Positions 52,226 to 59,980 of a DNA stretch of 64,000 bases are shown here, in pieces. A program made the translations under genes and the position numbers. The notes under the pieces are model-generated. The model was not told the origin of the DNA and made no database searches. It was given only the letters and a program-made list of their open reading frames with translations. Each line of letters opens with the position of its first letter. Within the stretch, counting starts at the first letter, position 1. The stretch covers positions 1 to 64,000 of the forward strand of contig CATLOT010000015.1 in the NCBI GenBank assembly GCA_950054155.1, given 5' to 3'. Source of the stretch: an uncultured Bacteriovoracaceae bacterium (GTDB lineage: Bacteria; Bdellovibrionota; Bacteriovoracia; Bacteriovoracales; Bacteriovoracaceae).

Positions 52226-53057
52226 AGTCTTTTAAGTAGCTCTTAAGAAGAAAGCTATAGGCTCCAAGTCCGTCACTAAGAAAAACCTCATCATTGACAG
52301 GGAATGATACTGGACCTTGAGAAAGAGGATTTCTCCTCTCAAAAGCGCTATCAAGAAGCTTCATAACAAAACCGACACTTCTTTCAAGCCTCAATGTCTT
52401 CGCTAAAAGCCTTACCTCTTCCCAGTTAAGTTCATATTTATTCAAGAAGAATTCAAAATCAATAAGCCAATAGAGCTTTTGACAAGTGTGTTGAAAACAA
52501 TAGTGACCACAGAGATAGACGAAATGAAGTTCTGGTTTAAGGGTTGTCAGTTCACTACCTTGAAAAGAAAAATCATCTTGATCCCAGCCCTTCACATGCC
52601 AAAACAGTTGATAATGAACTTCTAAATTTACACCGCTCCCTTGATGAATCCATTCTTCCTTGTGAGCATTGCCTAGCCATGTCTTTGCCTCACGCTTGAT
52701 AAAGTCATTCTCTGTTAGGGTCTGAGATAAGAGTTCACCTTTATGCGATGATGGTATATAGACGTCAATATCACTCATAAAACGCAAACTGAAGTCAGGG
52801 TAAATATCTCCTAAAAAGCTCACACCTTTAATAAAAGCAAACTGAATACTCTTTTCCTCAAGGAGGCGAGAAACCTCTTTTGCCAACTCGAGTTTATGAA
52901 AATTTGCTAAGCGCTGCTTAGTTGTAGACATACCATAGAAGCCTCTTAGCCCATGATCATTGACTATCCTATTTCTTTCCCTTTCCGATAACCCCTCTAT
53001 CTTCCTAAAAAGAGGGGTTTTCTTTATATTTACCAACGAGGCCTCATTCGTTAACAT
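52152..53057 (-). CDS. nucleotidyltransferase-like protein (NTP_transf_5 family)
   Basis: 301 residues with the NTP_transf_5 pattern: F-A-F-I-K-G-V-S-F-L-G-D-I-Y-P, then R-F-M-S-D-I-D-V-Y-I (the G-S/D-x-D motif) and N-L-E-V-H-Y-Q-L-F-W-H. Members occur with HprK-like kinases and PqqD in RiPP and lasso peptide loci and may transfer a nucleotidyl group to the product. It is encoded against the other cluster genes, with a 74-base convergent overlap. Confidence 0.78.
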   Translation of the reverse strand: MLTNEASLVNIKKTPLFRKIEGLSERERNRIVNDHGLRGFYGMSTTKQRLANFHKLELAKEVSRLLEEKSIQFAFIKGVSFLGDIYPDFSLRFMSDIDVYIPSSHKGELLSQTLTENDFIKREAKTWLGNAHKEEWIHQGSGVNLEVHYQLFWHVKGWDQDDFSFQGSELTTLKPELHFVYLCGHYCFQHTCQKLYWLIDFEFFLNKYELNWEEVRLLAKTLRLERSVGFVMKLLDSAFERRNPLSQGPVSFPVNDEVFLSDGLGAYSFLLKSYLKDSISDELRYNIFWLTNLISTKVASK

Positions 53058-53108
53058 TAAATTAGCTTTTATTATGTCATAATATAGAGGGTAAACAAGG
53101 AGCTCTTC

Positions 53109-53381
53109 ATGAAGGAAAGTTACAAAATCAATGCTGAATTATCCTGGCGTGAAGTCGATGGGCAAATCCTTATACTCGATACTATCGAAACGGAAAGTGC
53201 TCATGAACTTAATCCCATGGCGAGCTTAATATTTGATCTTATTTCACAAGGCTTTGACAAAAGCGGGATCGAAGAGGAACTGATTCAGACTTATCAGGAA
53301 GTTAAGCCAGAAGAAATTAAAAGTGACCTTAACCTCTTTTTAGGCTCCTTGCTTGAGAAAAAGATCATCACCCCTTCATGA
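53109..53381 (+). CDS. PqqD-like peptide chaperone (RRE)
   Basis: 90 residues of the PqqD family, with a winged-helix RiPP recognition element: L-D-T-I-E-T-E-S-A-H-E-L-N-P-M-A-S-L-I-F-D-L-I and V-K-P-E-E-I-K-S-D-L-N-L-F-L-G-S-L. It binds leader peptides and presents them to modification enzymes. AAGGAG precedes the ATG. It overlaps the radical SAM gene by 4 bases (ATGA), as pqqD does with pqqE. Confidence 0.87.
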   Translation: MKESYKINAELSWREVDGQILILDTIETESAHELNPMASLIFDLISQGFDKSGIEEELIQTYQEVKPEEIKSDLNLFLGSLLEKKIITPS

Positions 53382-54397
53382 AATCACCAAGTGTACTTAC
53401 CCGAAATATACAAGCTGCTCGTAAAAGCTTTCAACCTCTTTTTGGAACTCTTGAAATAACACAAAAGTGTAACCTGCGTTGTAAGCACTGCTATAATTTT
53501 GACCGCTCGACCCCTTATGCTTCTCAAAATGAATTAACGCTTAATGAAATCTACAAAGCCCTCGATGCCCTTGCTGACTTGGGGGTTCTCAGCCTCAATA
53601 TATCAGGGGGAGAGCCTCTCCTTCACCCAGACCTATTTGATATTTTAGATTATGCTCAGTCTCACCATTTTCATTTAAGAATAAAGTCTAATGGTACTTT
53701 GATAACGAAAGACCTAGCTAAAAAGCTGAGAACTCATGGGGTCAAGGAGATTGACATTAGCCTCTATGGAGCTAACGAGGACTCTTATATCAGTTTTAGC
53801 CAGAAGAAGGGCTTCTCTAAAACCATCCAAAGCATACGTTTTTGTAAAGAAGCGGGTTTACCCGTTAATACTTCTATCATTCTTCACCGAGGCAACTACA
53901 CTGAGCTTGCTGAAATGATTCGAATTCTTGAAGAAATTGGAGTTCAATACTTTGTTAGTGATGAAATAACAGATCGCTATGACGGAACAGAAGCGAAAAC
54001 AGATTTAGCCCTTCAAGAAGAGGATTACCTTATTCTCCTAAAAGGTCCTCATCGTCACTTCTTTGCCCATGAAAATGCGGACAAGAATGTCATGTGTGGT
54101 TGTGCTAAGAGTGTTATTGGTATTGACGCTCACGGGGAAGTTTACCCTTGTATTGGAGCCCCTCTTCCTTGTGGAAATATTCGTCATCAAGAGCTTCGTA
54201 AAATCTGGGATGAGAGTCCGACCCTCAAAAGAATTCGTGCGCTTGAATTTAAAGATTTTGATGAATGCTCCAAGTGCTCTCTCATCACAAAATGCTCTCG
54301 AAGCTCTGGTAGTGCCTATATAAATACAAAAAAGTATACGGGATGTGACCCAACAGCCCTTACCTATGCAAGGGCCCGCAGCAAAAGTGAGCCTTAG
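53378..54397 (+). CDS. radical SAM/SPASM peptide-modifying enzyme
   Basis: 339 residues. The SAM-cluster motif is C31-N-L-R-C35-K-H-C38 followed by the G-G-E-P loop (S-G-G-E-P-L). The C-terminal SPASM region carries at least eight cysteines (C-G-C-A-K, Y-P-C-I-G, C-G-N-I, D-E-C-S-K-C, T-K-C, G-C-D) for auxiliary iron-sulfur clusters. Such enzymes make thioether, C-C or epimer modifications on ribosomal peptides. Its partners are the PqqD protein and, most likely, the two-Cys precursor. Confidence 0.92.
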   Translation: MKSPSVLTRNIQAARKSFQPLFGTLEITQKCNLRCKHCYNFDRSTPYASQNELTLNEIYKALDALADLGVLSLNISGGEPLLHPDLFDILDYAQSHHFHLRIKSNGTLITKDLAKKLRTHGVKEIDISLYGANEDSYISFSQKKGFSKTIQSIRFCKEAGLPVNTSIILHRGNYTELAEMIRILEEIGVQYFVSDEITDRYDGTEAKTDLALQEEDYLILLKGPHRHFFAHENADKNVMCGCAKSVIGIDAHGEVYPCIGAPLPCGNIRHQELRKIWDESPTLKRIRALEFKDFDECSKCSLITKCSRSSGSAYINTKKYTGCDPTALTYARARSKSEP

Positions 54398-55671
54398 TCA
54401 CATTTAGAGTAGCTTTCAAAGACTTTATTCAGTTGAGCTCTTCTCTCTTTTTGAGCCTCATAAGAATAGGCGACCTCTTTAAGTTCAGAGCGCTTTTCTT
54501 GAATATAAGTATAGAGTTCTTCTTTTTCCATAGCACAGTAATCTGCTGCCTCAAGAGCTGAAGCCTCAACTCCTTCATCTTGATTGGGAGCGAAGCCAGC
54601 AATCATGTCATAGAGAAAAGGAGAGAAATCTAAGAATCTTAAGATATCTCGGTAAGCTGTACGAAAGAAGCTCGGGTTAGTAAAAGAAAACTCTCGATAC
54701 ATTTCAAGAACATTTTCTCTGTCTTCACTGAGAGCCCTAAAAATACCATGAAAGCTTCTTCCTTCAAGAGCGTGCTCATCGACAATTTCTTTAGCCTTAG
54801 CAAGAAGATCTTCAACTGGTCCCTGTACAAAGTCACGGTGTCTCTTCACAAACTCATTGGTCGCAAGAAGTGATGGCGCAAGGTAGTAAATAACCCCTCC
54901 CTTTAAATAGAGAGGATTGCCAAAACCGTTTCCAGGGTTATCGATGAACCACTTCCCCATTTCTTGTGTGTAGAGATTTCTTAAAAGAGCACGAGTTTGT
55001 CCTGTTCCCTTAAGTCCCTCACGTTCCAACATCATAAGAGCAAAAACTTCTGCATAAGACTCACTCATATGAACGTCATGAGCACCGACTTCATAAGTAT
55101 TGTAATTGTGGGGCATAAAGACCTGGTCCATACAGTGACCGAGTTCATGATAAAGAGAAAAAGCCTGCATTTCTTCGTAACTCATTTTCTTTTTAAGGCC
55201 TTCATAGGAGACCTCTTTATATGCGCCAGGAGTTGTCAGCCCTGTGATTCTCTCTGTTTCCAATCTTTGATTACTATTGGGAGCTGCTGGAAAGACAGCA
55301 CACATTTTAAAAACTTTGCGCCTATCTGGACCATCCATCAAGGTTGGCATTGCATAAGCACCTTCTTTCAGAACAGTTGTATACATCTCATAGGTTCCAG
55401 CTTCATTATCTGAAAGCTCTATTCCTGTTTTTTCTTGAACATATTTTTTTACGATTTGTGAGCGCTGCTTTTCTTTTTCTTTGGACTCACCAAAGGCATT
55501 AGCTTGAGCATAGCGGTACTCCACTTCGTCGATATCGAAGATGAGGATAGGATAATCTTTGAAATTATCGGCATATTTTGTTTGAACGTAGTTCACGAGC
55601 TTAGAGAACTCTGTCTTTGCAAAAGCTGGTGTGGCCAATAGGCAAAGGGCCATCAATAGGGTTTTCTTCAT
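54394..55671 (-). CDS. secreted zinc metallopeptidase (HExxH)
   Basis: 425 residues with a signal peptide (M-K-K-T-L-L-M-A-L-C-L-L-A-T-P-A-F-A). H175-E176-L-G-H179 is the zinc site, and E204/E208 in S-E-S-Y-A-E-V-F-A-L are candidates for the third ligand (gluzincin layout). A cysteine next to the site and others may form disulfides. The C-terminal 100 residues are helical and lysine-rich. It overlaps the radical SAM gene end by 4 bases but is convergent, so it is not part of that cluster. Confidence 0.8.
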   Translation of the reverse strand: MKKTLLMALCLLATPAFAKTEFSKLVNYVQTKYADNFKDYPILIFDIDEVEYRYAQANAFGESKEKEKQRSQIVKKYVQEKTGIELSDNEAGTYEMYTTVLKEGAYAMPTLMDGPDRRKVFKMCAVFPAAPNSNQRLETERITGLTTPGAYKEVSYEGLKKKMSYEEMQAFSLYHELGHCMDQVFMPHNYNTYEVGAHDVHMSESYAEVFALMMLEREGLKGTGQTRALLRNLYTQEMGKWFIDNPGNGFGNPLYLKGGVIYYLAPSLLATNEFVKRHRDFVQGPVEDLLAKAKEIVDEHALEGRSFHGIFRALSEDRENVLEMYREFSFTNPSFFRTAYRDILRFLDFSPFLYDMIAGFAPNQDEGVEASALEAADYCAMEKEELYTYIQEKRSELKEVAYSYEAQKERRAQLNKVFESYSKCD

Positions 55672-55793
55672 TTTTCTTTCCTCGGTTCGAGGCTGAAATA
55701 TAGATGATTACTGCTTTTCATGATAGCTAAATAGCTGAAACTCTATAAAAAGAACCCTGCTACGCAACGCAATGTAAGAAAATATCAGTTTTC

Positions 55794-58724
55794 TTACATC
55801 TCAAGTCGCCGAAGATGGTGCACCTGAAGTACATAGGAGCCCAGATCATCCTGCACAATCCCCTGAATGAGAAAGACCCCCTCTAAAAAGAGGATATCCC
55901 GATAAGCGATATAGGCCTCGGGAAAGAAGACCGTTTCATAAATAGAGCAGTCATCACTAAAAGAAACAAAGAGCATAGTATCCCCACTCTTTGTTCTCGT
56001 GGCCTTAGAAGTTACAAACTCTCCATAGAGAAGAACCGACTGGCCGACAAGGCCCGGAAAATCGACCCCTCTCACAATATCATCTCTTTTTAAAAGATTT
56101 TGATAGAGACGCCAGCGAGGAATTGTCACAAGAGCTCCCATACGCTCTTCCTCCCACCCAAGTAGCTGACCGACCTCATATTCGCGAAGCTCAGGAAGGT
56201 CCATCATCTCTTCCCAGTTATCAACGCCATTAAAGTGACCCTTTTTTTGAGCATAGAAGATATAGACATCCCACATAAGGGAAACCAGCACTTTTTCCTT
56301 GTGGCGAATACTTGAAAGAGCACGCGCTTGGACAAAAGTGCGTGCCTCCTCAAAGCTCATCTCCACTCGTTGAAGAAAGTCCGTAATATTTTGAAATGGT
56401 CCAAACTCTGAGCGACTAAAGAGAAGTTGGTCAATCGTCTTTCGCTTAATCCCTTTAAGCTGCATAAGACCTGTGCGTATTTGATTCTTAAAACCTTTAT
56501 AATGAAATTCACTCTCATTAATATCCGCTGGTAAAATATGAATACCAAAGCGCCTGGCCTCTTCAAGGTAAGCACTAACACTATAAAAGCCCCCCTGATT
56601 AGAGATTACTGCGGCCATAAACTCGGCAGGATAATGCGCTTTTAAATAGGCAGCTTTGAATGAGACCAAACAGTAAGATGCCGAATGAGGCTTACAAAAA
56701 GAGTAACCTGAAAAGCTTAGAATCATCTCCCAAACGTCCTCAATGGTTTTTTGCTCAATCCCTTTCTTTCGAGCACCAGAAAAGAACTTCTCTTTATAAT
56801 GGCTTAATTTCTTTTGCTTATGCTTCTTCCCTAGCACCTTTCTTAAATCATTGCCCTCTACAACATCAAAGTCCGCAAGGATCATCGCAACCTGTGTCAC
56901 TTGCTCTTGGTAAATGAGCACACCAAAAGTCTCATCGAGAACATCCTTTAGACTGGGATGAAAATGGGTAAAGGGTTCTCCTTGAATTCTCTTTGCAATA
57001 ATATTGGCAAAGCGACGAGCAGCAGGCCGGATCACCGAGCCCGCAATTACATTATGCTCAAACTCCCCACTGCGCTGTTTCTGTAAATAAAGACGTGTTC
57101 CTGGAGATTCAACATAGAAAACTCCCATCGTATTACCAATAATCATCATTTCCTTAGTCCGTTCATCATCGACAGGATTAAAAGAGCGGTAGTCATAATG
57201 CTTTTGATAATTCTGATTTACGGCCCATAAACTATCACGAACCACGGCCAAAGAGCGATTGCCAAGTAAGTCCACCTTCACAAGACCCGCTAACTCTGTC
57301 TGATCCTTTTCCCATTGAATGACAGGTACACCTTTTGTCGCCCATTCCACAGGTGCATATTCCTCAATAGGTCCAGGAGTAACGACAACCCCTCCGCAGT
57401 GGACGGAGAGATGCCGCAGACATCCTTGTATTTGATTGGCCAAGAAAAGAATTTTTCGCCACGTTTGATCAACTTCCACACGGGGAAGACGATTCGTAAT
57501 AAAGCTAATTTCATCTTCTTTAATCCCAAAAACTTTCGCTACCTCACGAATGGCAGAGCGGTCACGAAGAAAATTATGATTGGCCACCATGGCCGCACGA
57601 CCAGGATACTTTCTAAAAACATAATCCAAAATATCGTCACGCTCATCCCAGGGAAAGTCTATGTCGATATCGGGAGGATCAACTCGCTTCTCATTAAGAA
57701 AGCGCTCAAAGAAGAGGTTGTGCTTAATGGGATCAACGTGGGTAATCCCGAGAAGATAGCAAACAAGGCTCGCCGCCCCTGAGCCACGACCGCAATTAAT
57801 TCCCGATTGAGAGACAAAATCATCAACAACTAGAAAGTAATTACTAAATCCTTTCTCTTCAATAATACGAAGCTCGTAGCTAAGACGCTCCTCAACCTTT
57901 CTCATCATCCCATTATCCGCTTCGGGATAACGCCATACCATCCGCTCTAGGCACTTTTGCCTTAAAGAGAGAGAGGCTTCTTCTGTATCCATCCCACGAA
58001 ACTGGGGAAAAATTAAGTCCCCTGTAAACCAGTCACTACGACAGTGGCGCTCAATATAGTCGAGATGATGAAGAGCTTCAGGAATCAGTTCAAACCATCT
58101 CTTCATCTGGTCATCATTAGCGAAGAAGCAAAAAGGACTGTGAACCCTCTCAAAAGAAACTTCTTCGAGAGTACAATTCTCATCAATCGCCCTTAGCAAG
58201 CGATAGAGATCATCCTCTCCTTCTTCTCTCATATGGACGCGAGCGCTAGCGATTAATTTAATCCCTTGCTCTTGCGCCCACTTAATTTCCTTTTGAGTCG
58301 TGATTCCCTTGGTCACTTCAAAGTAAAGAGAATTTTTATCGTAGAACGTATTAAGGTTGAGAAGAAATTTCTCATCATCACTGAGAACGATCCAACTCTC
58401 ACACTCACTCTCAAATAAGGACATAAAGTCTGACTGACTCTTTTGATGAAGAGAACTTAAAAGTCTACAGAGCCCTCTAAATCCTCTTTGGTTTCGGCAA
58501 AGAATAACCGCTCTAAAATCAGAACAAATAAACTCAGTGCCAATAATTGGCTTAATACCATTTTCACGCGCGACTTGAATAAAATGGGGTATCCCGTAGA
58601 GTCCATTTGTATCTGTAAGGGCAAGGCTTTGATGACCAAAAGACCGTGCCCTTTCACAGAGCCATTCTAGAGAAGCCAGCCCTTGCATTGGAGAATAGAC
58701 GGAATGAGTGTGGACATGGAACAT
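55794..58724 (-). CDS. imuC: error-prone DNA polymerase III alpha subunit (ImuC/DnaE2)
   Basis: 976 residues, slightly shorter than most DnaE2. It begins with the PHP domain (F-H-V-H-T-H-S-V-Y-S-P), has the palm motif P-P-D-I-D-I-D-F-P-W and G-S-G-A-A-S-L-V-C-Y, and ends with an OB-fold (F-V-T-S-K-A-T-R-T-K-S-G-D-T). It carries out translesion synthesis in SOS mutagenesis with ImuB and the beta clamp. The start is 3 bases after the imuB stop, so both are co-transcribed. Confidence 0.93.
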   Translation of the reverse strand: MFHVHTHSVYSPMQGLASLEWLCERARSFGHQSLALTDTNGLYGIPHFIQVARENGIKPIIGTEFICSDFRAVILCRNQRGFRGLCRLLSSLHQKSQSDFMSLFESECESWIVLSDDEKFLLNLNTFYDKNSLYFEVTKGITTQKEIKWAQEQGIKLIASARVHMREEGEDDLYRLLRAIDENCTLEEVSFERVHSPFCFFANDDQMKRWFELIPEALHHLDYIERHCRSDWFTGDLIFPQFRGMDTEEASLSLRQKCLERMVWRYPEADNGMMRKVEERLSYELRIIEEKGFSNYFLVVDDFVSQSGINCGRGSGAASLVCYLLGITHVDPIKHNLFFERFLNEKRVDPPDIDIDFPWDERDDILDYVFRKYPGRAAMVANHNFLRDRSAIREVAKVFGIKEDEISFITNRLPRVEVDQTWRKILFLANQIQGCLRHLSVHCGGVVVTPGPIEEYAPVEWATKGVPVIQWEKDQTELAGLVKVDLLGNRSLAVVRDSLWAVNQNYQKHYDYRSFNPVDDERTKEMMIIGNTMGVFYVESPGTRLYLQKQRSGEFEHNVIAGSVIRPAARRFANIIAKRIQGEPFTHFHPSLKDVLDETFGVLIYQEQVTQVAMILADFDVVEGNDLRKVLGKKHKQKKLSHYKEKFFSGARKKGIEQKTIEDVWEMILSFSGYSFCKPHSASYCLVSFKAAYLKAHYPAEFMAAVISNQGGFYSVSAYLEEARRFGIHILPADINESEFHYKGFKNQIRTGLMQLKGIKRKTIDQLLFSRSEFGPFQNITDFLQRVEMSFEEARTFVQARALSSIRHKEKVLVSLMWDVYIFYAQKKGHFNGVDNWEEMMDLPELREYEVGQLLGWEEERMGALVTIPRWRLYQNLLKRDDIVRGVDFPGLVGQSVLLYGEFVTSKATRTKSGDTMLFVSFSDDCSIYETVFFPEAYIAYRDILFLEGVFLIQGIVQDDLGSYVLQVHHLRRLEM

Positions 58725-58726
58725 CG

Positions 58727-59923
58727 CTAGGCAAGAAGCTTTCTTCCAAAGAGTATTTTTCCTTTAAACTTTTCGTCGAGAAGATCAAGAGTCTCATCGA
58801 GTACTCTTTTATTCTTGTGGTCCTCCTCTTCAAAGAGAGAGAGTTGAATTTCACTACGAGTTAATCCCTTAGCCTCTAGGCTTATATAACGAATAGCAAC
58901 TCGACGATTAAGTAAATGAGTAAAAAGCTTGCGCAACTCTTTAGCAACTTGATGTTGGTACTGAAAAGGCCCATCGAATTCCTTCCTCCTTTCGACATAT
59001 TTATAGTCGCTGTAGCGCACTCCTACGCTAAGGCTTTGAGCATATTGCTGCATCACTCGTAACTTAGAACACGCTTCCTCAAGAAGGTTTTCGATCTTAA
59101 AGTTGAGTTCGAAAATATTATTCGTCTCATTCTCAAGATGCTCTTCACAGAAAACCGTGGGTTCTCTCTTAGGCGGAACCACTGGCCGAGGGTCTACCCC
59201 TCGGGCCATTTGGTATAGAGTTTCCGCATGAAAAGGTCCGAAGGCTGCCGTTAGGTATAAACGGTTGAGCGCAGCCAAATCTGCGACTGTTTGAAGATTG
59301 AGGTCAGCAAAAATGTCGTGTGTGCGTGTGGAGCGCCGACTCTTCAATATTCGAACAATGGGCAGAACGTCTGCTTCGAGAGGACTCAAGAACGGAGCTT
59401 CCTGACCCTTTTCAATGTTAAGGATATGGCTTTTATCGACGCCTTTAATCACTTCCTTGGCCGCGGCTTTAGCCACCAATTTATTGGCCGCATGGCCAAG
59501 GGAGCAATCAAGGGAGAAGTCATTCTTCAATAGGCGTCTGAGTTGGAGGGAAAAATCCTCCGGACCACCATAGAGGCGGCGAAACCCTGTGTAATCCAAA
59601 TAGATTTTCCCCTCGCGCTCAAACTCATAAACCGGAAGCCATTTCTTGATGGCCGTCTCAAGCTTCCGATTTACTTGCTTATAGAGATCTGGATTGGGTT
59701 CAACGATTGTCACAGAAGGTAAAATCTTTCGTGCTTGCCCAACAGGCATTCCTTTAGAGAGACCAGCCTTTCTTGCTTCCGGTGAGACTGACCACAACTT
59801 CGCTCTATCACTAGAGCGTGGAGCGATGGCCACTTCCCTCTCCTTGAGACCTGGATCTTGAATCCTCTCAAGAGCAATGGGAAAGGCGGGAATGTTGAGA
59901 TAACTAATTACACGAGATTCCAT
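58727..59923 (-). CDS. imuB: ImuB, Y-family polymerase-like adaptor
   Basis: 398 residues of the Y-family DNA polymerase fold. The first catalytic Asp site reads Y-L-N-I-P-A-F, lacking the usual D, and the second D-E pair is replaced (Y-L-D-Y-T-G), so it is expected to be inactive, as known for ImuB. Near the C-terminus Q360-L-S-L-F364 is a beta-clamp binding motif. ATG at 59923 lies only about 12 bases from the -10 element and has no ribosome binding site, implying a nearly leaderless transcript. It is first in the imuB-imuC operon. No imuA precedes it. Confidence 0.88.
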   Translation of the reverse strand: MESRVISYLNIPAFPIALERIQDPGLKEREVAIAPRSSDRAKLWSVSPEARKAGLSKGMPVGQARKILPSVTIVEPNPDLYKQVNRKLETAIKKWLPVYEFEREGKIYLDYTGFRRLYGGPEDFSLQLRRLLKNDFSLDCSLGHAANKLVAKAAAKEVIKGVDKSHILNIEKGQEAPFLSPLEADVLPIVRILKSRRSTRTHDIFADLNLQTVADLAALNRLYLTAAFGPFHAETLYQMARGVDPRPVVPPKREPTVFCEEHLENETNNIFELNFKIENLLEEACSKLRVMQQYAQSLSVGVRYSDYKYVERRKEFDGPFQYQHQVAKELRKLFTHLLNRRVAIRYISLEAKGLTRSEIQLSLFEEEDHKNKRVLDETLDLLDEKFKGKILFGRKLLA

Positions 59924-59934
59924 ATACGCATTTC

Positions 59935-59963
59935 ATTATGCGCAAGTTTTGCGTAAGTGTCAA
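59935..59963 (-). promoter_or_regulatory. imuB promoter with operator-like dyad
   Basis: Minus strand TTGACA (59963-59958), a 17-base spacer and CATAAT (59940-59935) form a near-consensus sigma-70 promoter. The spacer contains CGCAA-AAC-TTGCG, a perfect inverted repeat, and a TGCGTA half lies just upstream of the ATG. The dyad probably binds a repressor such as LexA. The Bdellovibrio LexA box is reported as TTACN3GTAA, which is not present, so the regulator is open. Confidence 0.6.
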
Positions 59964-59980
59964 CAGGTAATATTGGCCCT

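Noticed and set aside
50770-54397. Lasso peptide cluster
   Set aside because: The kinase, NTase and PqqD-like proteins fit, but there is no asparagine-synthetase-like cyclase or transglutaminase-like protease in the window.
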